Assembly (NCBI GenBank): GCA_934462825.1
Contig: CAKSIP010000012.1
Coordinates: forward strand, 1 to 38,739
From: an uncultured Eubacteriales bacterium
GTDB lineage: Bacteria > Bacillota > Clostridia > Oscillospirales > CAG-272
DNA length: 38,739 bases
Direction of reading: 5' to 3'
In this document: one piece after another, positions 25,458 through 32,993 of the stretch
Layout: the number at the start of each line of letters is the position of its first letter
Position numbering within the stretch: position 1 is the first letter of the stretch
Program-made: the position numbers and the translations under genes
Notes under the pieces: generated by a model
What the model was told of the DNA's origin: nothing
Database searches by the model: none
The model's input: only the letters and a program-made list of their open reading frames with translations

Positions 25458-26321
25458 ATGCAGTATTTGCTTTTTCTGATTCTGCCTGTGTTGGCTGCCG
25501 CAAAAGTGACATTGCAAGGCGTTTTTTCTAAAGAAAGAACCCAAAAGATGTCCGATGTGCTTTTGCTGAACGGGATGATTTTTACGGCCATCGTGATCAT
25601 TATGGGCGCGTTATTTGTGCGAGCGGTGCCGTCATGGCCCACCGTGCTTTACGGCCTCGGCTTTGGCGCTTTTGCCACGGTTTTTCAAGTGGCCTATACG
25701 GCGGCCTTTCGCCGTGGCTCCGTGTCGATGACGGCTGTGATCAACAATTTTAACATCGTGATTCCCGTCTTGTTTGGCGTGATTTTGTTCAGCGATCCGT
25801 TTTCCGTTTGGAAGGCGGTGGGATCGGTGTTGCTTGTGCCGGCTTTCATTTTGATTCCGGGAAAAAAAGAAGCGGACGGAAAATTCAATTGGCCGTGGCT
25901 TCTTCTTGCCCTTACTGCCTTTGCCGGCGCCGGCTTCGGATCGGCACTCCAAGTCATTTTCTCTCACTCGGCGTACGCGGAGGAGCGGAATCTTTTGATT
26001 GTGACCGGGTACTTTTTCGCTGCCTTGTTTTGCTTTCTTTTTTACTTTTGGTTCCGAAAGAAAGACGGCGGAGAGCTGCGCCCCGATAAAAAGCTGACGC
26101 TCGGCGTCGGTTGCATTGGCGCCATACTCGGTCTGCATAACGTGCTGAGCTTGGCGGCACTGCAATTTTTCAGCAGCACGATTTTTTATCCGATCAACAG
26201 TGTGACAACGATGGTGACGATTTTGCTGGCCGATTTGCTGGTGTTCAAAAACCATCCGACGCGCAGGCAGTGGATCGGAGTGACCATTGCCATGGCGGCT
26301 GTCGTTTTTCTTTCCGTGTAG
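25458..26321 (+). CDS. EamA/DMT-superfamily transporter
   Basis: A 287-residue protein with about ten hydrophobic segments in two halves, the drug/metabolite transporter arrangement. The first half carries FQVAYTAAFRRGSVSMTAVINNFNIVIPVLFGVILFSDPFS. The second repeats the theme with ALQFFSSTIFYPINSVTTMVTILLADLLVFKNHPTRRQWIGV. These YxxAL-like and RxWIG-type blocks are typical of EamA domains. The substrate cannot be predicted; members export metabolites or amino acids. No clear ribosome binding site precedes the ATG. The gene ends about 10 bp before a strong bidirectional terminator. Confidence 0.85.
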   Translation: MQYLLFLILPVLAAAKVTLQGVFSKERTQKMSDVLLLNGMIFTAIVIIMGALFVRAVPSWPTVLYGLGFGAFATVFQVAYTAAFRRGSVSMTAVINNFNIVIPVLFGVILFSDPFSVWKAVGSVLLVPAFILIPGKKEADGKFNWPWLLLALTAFAGAGFGSALQVIFSHSAYAEERNLLIVTGYFFAALFCFLFYFWFRKKDGGELRPDKKLTLGVGCIGAILGLHNVLSLAALQFFSSTIFYPINSVTTMVTILLADLLVFKNHPTRRQWIGVTIAMAAVVFLSV

Positions 26322-26331
26322 ATTCTATGTC

Positions 26332-26376
26332 AAAAGGGGGAGTAAAAACTCAGAATGAGTTTTTACTCCCCCTTTT
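26332..26376. terminator. Perfect 21-bp-stem bidirectional terminator
   Basis: Arms 26332-26352 and 26356-26376 are exact inverse complements around the 3-base loop GAA. The outer stem is A4G5/C5T4, so each strand ends in a T-run. It separates the convergent transporter and topoisomerase genes, whose stop codons lie about 10 and 6 bp away. The inner stem AAAAACTCA/TGAGTTTTT recurs in the hairpin at 38703-38739. Confidence 0.95.
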
Positions 26377-26381
26377 GGGGT

Positions 26382-28388
26382 TCAGATGTCAGCGTCTTTG
26401 ATGTATTCGCTTCCGTGCTCAACGATAAACGCTTTGCGCGCGGGCAAATCATCTCCCAACAGAACATCAAACATTCGCGCCGTGTGCTCGGCATCGGACG
26501 GCGAAACGGAGATGAGCCGGCGTGTAGCGGGGTTCATCGTGGTTTGCCACATCATTTCCGGTTCGTTTTCGCCCAAGCCCTTGGAGCGTTGCAGTGTGTA
26601 TTTGGTGTTACCCAGCTTTTTCAAAATCTCGGCTTTTTCAAATTCGTTGTAGGCAAAGTAAACCTTGTCCTTGGCTGTAATTTCAAACAGCGGAGATTCC
26701 GCAATGAAAATTTTTTGTTCACGGATGAGCGTCGGCAAAAGGCGATAAAACATCGTCAAAAGCAACGTGCGAATCTGAAATCCGTCCTCATCGGCATCCG
26801 TACAGATAATGATTTTCGACCAGCGCAACGCGTTCAGATCAAAAGCCACCAAATCTCCCTTCACCTTGCCGGAAATTTCCACTCCGCATCCGATAACCTT
26901 GAGAAGATCCACAATGATTTCATTTTTGAAAATCTTTTCATAGCTGCTTTTCAGGCAGTTCAGCGTTTTTCCGCGCACCGGGATAATCGCTTGAAATTCG
27001 GCATCGCGTCCGAGCTTACAGGAGGTTAGTGCCGAATCGCCTTCCACAATATAAACCTCCCGTTTTTCGGGATCCTTGGAACGGCAGTTGACGAATTTTT
27101 CCACGCGATTGGCAATGTCCATGTTGCCGGTTAATTTCTTCTTGATGTTCAAGCGGGCGCTTTCGGCCGACTCGCGGCTGCGTTTGTTGATCAGAACCTG
27201 GTTGGCGAAAACCTCAGCGGCCGTGGGATTTTCAATCAAATAGATGTCAAGATTTTTTCGGAGAAATTCGTTGAGCGCGTCGGCAATGAAAGAGTTTGTA
27301 ATGGACTTCTTGGTTTGATTTTCATAGGAGGTCATGGTGGAAAAGCTGTTGATGACAAGCACTAAGCAGTCGGCAATATCCTGAAAAGAAATTTTCGCTT
27401 CGGTTTTGTTGTATTTGCCGTTGGCCTTCAAATACTTGTCCAGCGAGTACACAAAGGCGCTTTTGACCGCCTTGTCGGGAGAACCGCCGTATTCCAGATA
27501 GCTGGAGTTGTGGTAGTATTCCAATTGGCTGACCGTGTTGGAAATGCAAAACGAGATGTCGGCTTTCAGCTTGTACTCATCTTTGTCGCCGCGGTCGCGT
27601 CCTTGAGTTTCCAGATGCCAAAGCACCGGCTCAGTTAAAGAAGAACCTCCGCACAGCTCGGAAATATAATCGGAAATGCCGTTTTCATAGAGAAAATCTT
27701 GCTCGGCGAAGGCGTTGTCCGGTTGTTGCAGCTTCAACACAAAGCGAATCCCCGGATTGACGACCGATTGCCGGTGCAGGACGTCAACGAAAAAGTCATG
27801 AGGAATGTTGATGTCGGTAAAGACCTCCAGATCAGGGCGCCAGCGGATCACGGTTCCGGTGCGGCGTTCGTTTTTGGTCAGCTCTTGCGTTTGCAGCTCC
27901 GTGACAGGCTCGCCCTTTTTAAAGCAGATGGAATGCACATGGGTGCCGTCAAAGGAGCGAACCTCCATATATTCGGAGCTATATTGAGTGGCGCAGGCGC
28001 CAAGCCCGTTCAACCCCAACGAATATTCATAGGCCGAGTTTCCGGCGTTGTTGTCATATTTGCCGCCCGCATAAAGCTCGCAGTAAATCAAATCCCAATT
28101 CCAGCGGCCCTCCGCTTGGTTGAAACCGAGCGGCACGCCACGTCCGTGGTCGTCCACCTCGATGGAGTGGTCGTTGAACGCCGTGACGGTGATAACATCG
28201 CCATGCCCCTCACGGGCTTCGTCTACCGCGTTGGAAAGAATTTCAAAAAAAGAATGTTCACAGCCTTCAAGACCGTCCGAGCCGAAGATTACGCCGGGGC
28301 GTTTGCGAACCCGGTCGGCTCCTTTCAGGGCTTTGATGCTTTGATTGTCATATTGCGATGTCTTTTCGACACTTTTCTTTGTTGCCAT
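26382..28388 (-). CDS. GyrB/ParE-type type IIA topoisomerase subunit B
   Basis: A 668-residue ATPase subunit of a type II DNA topoisomerase. The GHKL ATPase region has FEILSNAVDEARE (48-60), EVDDHGRGVP (77-86) and GLNGLGACATQY. The transducer follows. The Toprim domain has VYIVEGDSALTSCKLGRDAEF, PVRGKTLNCL and ICTDADEDGFQIRTLL. The C-terminal RSKGLGENEPEMMWQTTMNP block is standard. EGDSA is not followed by the usual GG, and DADEDG replaces DADVDG, consistent with a divergent ParE-like branch. AAGGGGGA before ATG 28388 sets the start. It lies 11 bp after the ybaK-like gene. No gyrA/parC partner adjoins it, so whether it acts as gyrase or topoisomerase IV is open. Confidence 0.93.
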   Translation of the reverse strand: MATKKSVEKTSQYDNQSIKALKGADRVRKRPGVIFGSDGLEGCEHSFFEILSNAVDEAREGHGDVITVTAFNDHSIEVDDHGRGVPLGFNQAEGRWNWDLIYCELYAGGKYDNNAGNSAYEYSLGLNGLGACATQYSSEYMEVRSFDGTHVHSICFKKGEPVTELQTQELTKNERRTGTVIRWRPDLEVFTDINIPHDFFVDVLHRQSVVNPGIRFVLKLQQPDNAFAEQDFLYENGISDYISELCGGSSLTEPVLWHLETQGRDRGDKDEYKLKADISFCISNTVSQLEYYHNSSYLEYGGSPDKAVKSAFVYSLDKYLKANGKYNKTEAKISFQDIADCLVLVINSFSTMTSYENQTKKSITNSFIADALNEFLRKNLDIYLIENPTAAEVFANQVLINKRSRESAESARLNIKKKLTGNMDIANRVEKFVNCRSKDPEKREVYIVEGDSALTSCKLGRDAEFQAIIPVRGKTLNCLKSSYEKIFKNEIIVDLLKVIGCGVEISGKVKGDLVAFDLNALRWSKIIICTDADEDGFQIRTLLLTMFYRLLPTLIREQKIFIAESPLFEITAKDKVYFAYNEFEKAEILKKLGNTKYTLQRSKGLGENEPEMMWQTTMNPATRRLISVSPSDAEHTARMFDVLLGDDLPARKAFIVEHGSEYIKDADI

Positions 28389-28399
28389 GGGATCCCCCT

Positions 28400-28927
28400 T
28401 TATCGTATTTTCGTAGGAAACGCTTCCTTGCCTGTCCCATCGTCTCGGGAAGACGGAACACATACATCGGCCCATTCCACAGCGCCCGTATAAAGCTCCA
28501 ATTCAAAGGGAGCCAGGGCGATTACGGCCGCTTCTTTCGGTTCGCCTTGCTCTTGCTTGAAAAGCACATAAACTGTTTCAAAGCGCAGCAGAGAGGAATC
28601 CAAATAAATCCGGTCATTCGTTCTGCCGGCAATCGGGAAGGGACAAAAGGCCGGGCTTTCTGCGATGGTAAACGGTTCTTGCAAGGGACTGTCGCCGAAA
28701 AGGCGCGCTTTGCATTTTTCGCTGTCCGCTTTCCTGTCAAATCCGGTTAGGATCCGTATGGGAGCGGCGGACGGAAAGGAAAGGGTAAAGATGCGTACGA
28801 TTTGCGCCTCCCTGCATGCCGGGATTTGCGCCGCAGACACACAAGGATCGTCCGAAGGGGCCAAAATCGTAATACGCTCGGAAAGGCCGCGCGCGGCGAA
28901 ATATTCTTTTACCTTGCTTAAAAGCAT
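28400..28927 (-). CDS. YbaK/ProX-family aminoacyl-tRNA deacylase-like protein
   Basis: A 175-residue protein read by eye as a YbaK-type editing domain, which hydrolyses mischarged tRNAs such as Cys- or Ala-tRNA(Pro). The N-terminal KVKEYFAARGLSERITIL, the central AQIVRIFTLSF and the lysine-bearing DSEKCKARLFG fit the family, as do CPFPI, IYLDSSLLRFETVYV, APFELELYTGAVEWADVCVP. The usual glycine-rich GG-V-CPFG segment reads SPAFCPFPI, so it is divergent and activity is uncertain. GGAGGG lies 6 bases before the ATG. It is the first gene of a two-gene transcript with the topoisomerase subunit, an association with no obvious functional link. Confidence 0.75.
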   Translation of the reverse strand: MLLSKVKEYFAARGLSERITILAPSDDPCVSAAQIPACREAQIVRIFTLSFPSAAPIRILTGFDRKADSEKCKARLFGDSPLQEPFTIAESPAFCPFPIAGRTNDRIYLDSSLLRFETVYVLFKQEQGEPKEAAVIALAPFELELYTGAVEWADVCVPSSRDDGTGKEAFPTKIR

Positions 28928-28960
28928 GACAATCCCTCCGCCTTACAACATTCTCCTTTA

Positions 28961-28989
28961 ATTATACCAAATTTTTTCGCTTTTGAAAA
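28961..28989 (-). promoter_or_regulatory. Promoter of the ybaK-like/topoisomerase operon
   Basis: Minus strand: TTTTCA (28989-28984), a 17-base spacer and a perfect TATAAT (28966-28961), about 34 bp before the ATG at 28927. The -35 matches consensus at 4 of 6 positions. Confidence 0.65.
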
Positions 28990-29038
28990 GGGGGAAGCCG
29001 GCTTTTTTGAAAAAAATACGAAAAAGGAACGGATTCTC

Positions 29039-29067
29039 TTGCACAAGCAAGGCAAATATTGTATAAT
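29039..29067 (+). promoter_or_regulatory. Strong sigma-A promoter of murD
   Basis: TTGCAC (29039-29044), a 17-base spacer and a perfect TATAAT (29062-29067). Transcription would begin near 29074-29076. This makes an ATG at 29076 leaderless and supports the GTG at 29130 as the murD start. Confidence 0.85.
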
Positions 29068-29129
29068 ATAATGTAATGCGTAAGAATCGAAAAAGCCCGG
29101 CGAAAGAATCGACGGGGAAGGGGGCTTCT

Positions 29130-30614
29130 GTGCCAAACGAAGAAACACAAAAAATTCTTGATCGGATTCAAAATGGCTTTTGCGCCGTTTTGGGGGCTGG
29201 GATTTCCAATCGGCCGTTGCTTGACTTTTTGCAAATGTACGGAGCGAAGGTTATCGTGCGGGATCGTAAGCCGGAGGAGCAGCTGGATCAACGCGACGCC
29301 CTTTTGGCTTGCGGCGCCACTTTGATTTGCGGGGACAACTACTTAGAAACGCTGGATTCGTTTACCCCGCCGGAACAAACCGTTATTTTCCGATCCCCCG
29401 GTCTGCGCCCCGATAGTCCCGATATACAACGCGCCGTTCAAAAGGGCGCCATTCTTACGTCCGAAATGGAGCTTTTCTTGGCTTTGACACCCGCCACCGT
29501 AATCGCCGTGACGGGGAGCGACGGAAAAACGACAACCACGACCTTGATCGGCAAGCTGTTGGAGGCGGGACGCAAGGACAACCGGGGACGCGTCTACGTG
29601 GGGGGAAACATCGGATGCCCGCTTTTGCCCGAAGTGAGACATATGACGGAAAAAGACTTTGCCGTGGTGGAGCTGTCAAGCTTTCAGCTTCAAACAATGC
29701 ACCGGTCGCCCGCCCATGCCGTGATTACCAACATTACGCCCAATCATCTCAATTGGCATACGGATATGGCAGAATACACCGAGGCCAAATACAATATTTT
29801 TCAGCACCCGGGTTGCCGAGCCTTGACCGTCAATGCAGACAATGAAGGATCCTTGCGGGCAGGACTTTTGGCGGCCGCACGCTCTAAGGCGCAAACGTCG
29901 GAATGTGTCCCGCACTTGACATTTTTTTCGCTGACGAAGGATTCCTATGAAACCGTCGTCCCGAAAGAAGCGGCTGGCGCCTTGGCTGTTTTTGAGCGAG
30001 AGGGACAGATAATTCTGTCCGAAGGCGACAGAGAAACGGAAATCCCCGTTTTGCGTACCGAGGAGATTAAAGTCCGCGGCCGACATAATGTTGCCAATTA
30101 TATGGCCGCTTTCGCGGCAACGCGGGCGTTTGTTCTTCCGAGTGCCTTGCCGCAGGTGGCTCATTCCTTCGGCGGCGTGGCGCATCGGATCGAACTTGTG
30201 CGGGAAAAAGACGGCGTGAGCTATTACAATAGCTCTATCGACTCTACGCCGGCACGAACCGCGGTGACGCTGGCCTCCTTTGAGCAAAAAGCCATTGTGA
30301 TTTGCGGAGGGTATGACAAAAATCTGCCCTTTGAGCCACTGGCCGAAACTTTGTGCCGCCGGGCGAAACAAGTGGTGCTGACCGGAGAATGCGCGGGAAA
30401 AATTTTGTCGGCCTTGCACGCTTGCCCGGCATACGAGCCGGGGCGTCTTGCTCTTTGTGTCGAGCCGGATTTTGAAAAAGCCGTGCGGATCGCCTGCCGG
30501 GATACGCGTCCCGGCGATGTCGTGATCCTTTCGCCGGCGTGCGCCAGCTTCGATGCTTTTCGCAATTTTGAGGAGCGGGGCGAAAAATTTAAGGAAATTG
30601 TGCAATCGCTCTAA
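29130..30614 (+). CDS. murD: UDP-N-acetylmuramoylalanine--D-glutamate ligase (MurD)
   Basis: A 494-residue cytoplasmic Mur ligase adding D-glutamate to UDP-MurNAc-L-alanine in peptidoglycan synthesis. The N-terminal Rossmann domain has CAVLGAGISNRPLL (18-31). The ATP loop is VTGSDGKTTTT (127-137). FAVVELSSFQLQTM and ITNITPNHLNWH are MurD hallmark blocks. The C-terminal domain has ICGGYDKNLPFEPLAE and VILSPACASFDAF, both diagnostic. The GTG start has AAGGGGG 5 bases upstream and follows a promoter whose start point excludes the upstream ATG. MurD usually has about 440-460 residues; the extra length seems to lie in the central domain (about 235-295). It stands alone rather than in a division/cell-wall cluster. 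Confidence 0.95.
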   Translation: MPNEETQKILDRIQNGFCAVLGAGISNRPLLDFLQMYGAKVIVRDRKPEEQLDQRDALLACGATLICGDNYLETLDSFTPPEQTVIFRSPGLRPDSPDIQRAVQKGAILTSEMELFLALTPATVIAVTGSDGKTTTTTLIGKLLEAGRKDNRGRVYVGGNIGCPLLPEVRHMTEKDFAVVELSSFQLQTMHRSPAHAVITNITPNHLNWHTDMAEYTEAKYNIFQHPGCRALTVNADNEGSLRAGLLAAARSKAQTSECVPHLTFFSLTKDSYETVVPKEAAGALAVFEREGQIILSEGDRETEIPVLRTEEIKVRGRHNVANYMAAFAATRAFVLPSALPQVAHSFGGVAHRIELVREKDGVSYYNSSIDSTPARTAVTLASFEQKAIVICGGYDKNLPFEPLAETLCRRAKQVVLTGECAGKILSALHACPAYEPGRLALCVEPDFEKAVRIACRDTRPGDVVILSPACASFDAFRNFEERGEKFKEIVQSL

Positions 30615-30678
30615 AATCATTCGGATGCGATAAGAGATTAAGAAATGAAAAATGAAAAAGCAGAGAGCTAAAGAGTAG

Positions 30679-30702
30679 AAAAGTGGAAAAGTGGAAAAGT
30701 GG
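30679..30702 (+). repeat. 8-bp tandem repeat AAAAGTGG, three units
   Basis: AAAAGTGG occurs three times in perfect tandem, then AAAAAGG, which merges into the AAGGAAGG ribosome binding site of the first M42 peptidase gene. It differs by one base per unit from the AAAAGTTG array at 17113-17135. The surrounding gap (30615-30720) is strongly purine-rich on the coding strand. Confidence 0.85.
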
Positions 30703-30720
30703 AAAAAGGAAGGAATTATC

Positions 30721-31782
30721 ATGGAACTGAAGGAAATGATCGTCGCGCTTTCCGGCTTGATGTCTGTTTCGGGATATACGCGAAAAAGCGGGGATAAGCT
30801 GAAAGCATTGCTTGACGGGATTTTTGATGAAAATTATACCGATGCCGTGGGAAACCATGTTTTCGTCCGTCGGTGCGGAAAGGAAAACGCCCCTCGGATT
30901 TTGATTGACACTCATTTTGACGAAGTCGGTATGATGGTGACGGATGTCCGCGAGGGTGGATTTGTCACAGTCGTCAACGTGGGCGGATTGGATATGAGAA
31001 TTTTGCAGGCCGCCGAAGTGGTGATTTACGGCGAGGACGAATTTGGCTGTGAAAAAGAAATCTACGGAGTTGTCACCTCAACGCCGCCTCATTTAACGCG
31101 TCCGGGGGAGGCAAAAAAGCTCAAGGAAATCGGAGAGCTGTTTATCGACACCGGCTACGATAAGGCCGAGCTTGAAAAATATGTGCATATCGGAACCCCG
31201 GTTGGCTACCGACCGATTTACCGGACTTTGCTGAATGACCGCATCTCCGGCAAGGGGTTTGATTGCAAGAGCTGCGGAGCGTGCGCGGCTGTTGCCGTGG
31301 CCGAAACGCCGCGGGAACATTTAGCCGGGGATGTCTATTTGGTGTTTGCCAATTTTGAAGAAACGGCGGCCTGCGGAGGCATTGATGCGGCGGCCTATGC
31401 CATTGATCCGGATTACGCTTTGGTGGCCGACGTGACGCATGCGGTGATGCCGGGCGATCCCCTTAAAGAGCCGAAGCTGGGCGGGGGCGTTTCCTTTACG
31501 TTGGCCCCGATCACCAATCGCCCTTTGACAAAAAAGCTGATGTCCTTGGCCGAAAACGCCAACGTGAAGGTGCAAAAAGAGGTCGCTTCCCGAAGCACCG
31601 GAACCGACACGGTCAGCTTGAACTTGATCCGCGCGGGGGTGCCTACCGTAGATATTGGCTTGCCGCTTCGGAATATGCACACATATAATGAAATTTTGAG
31701 CCTTGCCGATGCCGAGGCGATGACCGAATGTATTCGGCTCTTTATTACATCCGACGAGATTGCGGGGGTGTTCAAAAAATGA
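30721..31782 (+). CDS. M42-family metallo-aminopeptidase paralogue 1 (divergent)
   Basis: A 353-residue cytosolic peptidase of the M42 (TET/glutamyl aminopeptidase) family, large oligomers with a dinuclear metal centre. Candidate metal and catalytic residues are H65 (THFDEVG), D181, E213/E214 (ANFEETAACGG), D237 (VADVTHA) and H320 (NMHTYNE). The segment normally reading DDRVGC around the bridging aspartate is here FDCKSCGACAA. The aspartate stays but DR is lost and three cysteines appear, so metal binding or specificity may differ. AAGGAAGG precedes the ATG at 30721. Its TGA overlaps the next ATG (ATGA), giving tight coupling to paralogue 2. Confidence 0.87.
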   Translation: MELKEMIVALSGLMSVSGYTRKSGDKLKALLDGIFDENYTDAVGNHVFVRRCGKENAPRILIDTHFDEVGMMVTDVREGGFVTVVNVGGLDMRILQAAEVVIYGEDEFGCEKEIYGVVTSTPPHLTRPGEAKKLKEIGELFIDTGYDKAELEKYVHIGTPVGYRPIYRTLLNDRISGKGFDCKSCGACAAVAVAETPREHLAGDVYLVFANFEETAACGGIDAAAYAIDPDYALVADVTHAVMPGDPLKEPKLGGGVSFTLAPITNRPLTKKLMSLAENANVKVQKEVASRSTGTDTVSLNLIRAGVPTVDIGLPLRNMHTYNEILSLADAEAMTECIRLFITSDEIAGVFKK

Positions 31783-32879
31783 AGCAGTACAAGGGAACAG
31801 AATTGATTCAGATGCTTTGCGGCATCTATGGCCCAACCGGGTTTGAAGCACCGGTCGCGGATTTTATTCGCACACAAATCGAACCGTTTTGCGACGCTAT
31901 CCTGCCGGATCGCGTTGGCAACCTCATCGGTGTTCGCAAGGGCGGAGGCGAAGGGTATAACGCTACGGCGCCTAAAAAAGTCATGGTGTCCGCCCATATG
32001 GATGAGGTGGGCTTCATCGTCCGCAACATTGATGAAAACGGCTATGTATCTTTCCTTCTTGACGGCGGCATTGATTCCAAGGTGCTGGCCGGGCGCAGCG
32101 TGGTGCTTTTTAATGAAACGCATACGGTCAAAGGCGTGATCAATGCCAAGGCCATCCACTCCCTTTCGCCGGAGGAACGCAAGGAAGCCCTGCCCCCGGA
32201 CAAGCTTTACATTGATATTGGCGCGGTCGATGCCGCAGATGCGAAAGCTTACATCGGCGTGGGTGATTACGGCACTTTTGATTCGGACTTTGTCCTTTTC
32301 GGGGAAAACAATCGCATGATGAAGTCCAAAGCCTTGGATGATCGGTTCGGCTGTGCCGCCATGATTGAAGTTTTGCGCGCCTTGTATACATCGGGCCAAC
32401 AGTTGCCTTTTGATTTGTACTTTGCCTTTACCGTGCGGGAAGAAATCGGAAATTCAGGCGCCCAGTGCGCGGCGCAAAAGCTGGCTCCCGATTATGCCAT
32501 TGTGCTGGAAACCACCGCTGTGGCTGATATTGCCGGCGTCCCGGAAAACGCAAGAGTGTCCGATGTCGGACAAGGCGGCGTGATTTCTCTGATGGATCGT
32601 TCCACCGTTTATGATCGGTCTTTTGCCGATTTTGCGATGGAAACGGCGCGCCGTCACGAAATTAAGGCACAGATCAAGCGGTACGTTTCGGGAGGCAACG
32701 ATGCCGGACATATCCATAAGAGCGGCGTCGGCGTTTCGTGCTTGGCGATTTCCGCACCGACGCGGTATCTCCATTCGGCTTGCTGCGTGGCTTCTGTGGA
32801 GGATTATGAAGCGATTCGGGCGCTTTTGCAGGCTGTTTTGATCGACGGAGGCGCGAAAGAGGGCCTTTTCTGCCGATAA
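31779..32879 (+). CDS. M42-family metallo-aminopeptidase paralogue 2
   Basis: A 366-residue M42 peptidase. It has H73 and D75 (AHMDEVGFIV), the bridging D187 in KALDDRFGC, catalytic E221 and E222 (VREEIGNSGAQ), and the terminal histidine in RYLHSACC. The position that is usually aspartate in the next strand is E244 (VLETTAVADIAG), a conservative change. GGNDAGHIHKSG is the family's conserved glycine-rich loop. The start ATG overlaps the stop of paralogue 1. A longer open frame beginning at 31728 overlaps paralogue 1 too far to be real. The product is likely cytoplasmic and may take part in final peptide degradation. Confidence 0.93.
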   Translation: MKQYKGTELIQMLCGIYGPTGFEAPVADFIRTQIEPFCDAILPDRVGNLIGVRKGGGEGYNATAPKKVMVSAHMDEVGFIVRNIDENGYVSFLLDGGIDSKVLAGRSVVLFNETHTVKGVINAKAIHSLSPEERKEALPPDKLYIDIGAVDAADAKAYIGVGDYGTFDSDFVLFGENNRMMKSKALDDRFGCAAMIEVLRALYTSGQQLPFDLYFAFTVREEIGNSGAQCAAQKLAPDYAIVLETTAVADIAGVPENARVSDVGQGGVISLMDRSTVYDRSFADFAMETARRHEIKAQIKRYVSGGNDAGHIHKSGVGVSCLAISAPTRYLHSACCVASVEDYEAIRALLQAVLIDGGAKEGLFCR

Positions 32880-32993
32880 TAGCCATCCATACGAAACCGA
32901 TACCGAAATCGAAATACGAATAAAAAAACGAAAAACAGAGAAGGGAATGAAGCTTTGCCGGCATAATCAAAGGCAAGCTGCATCGGAAAAATT

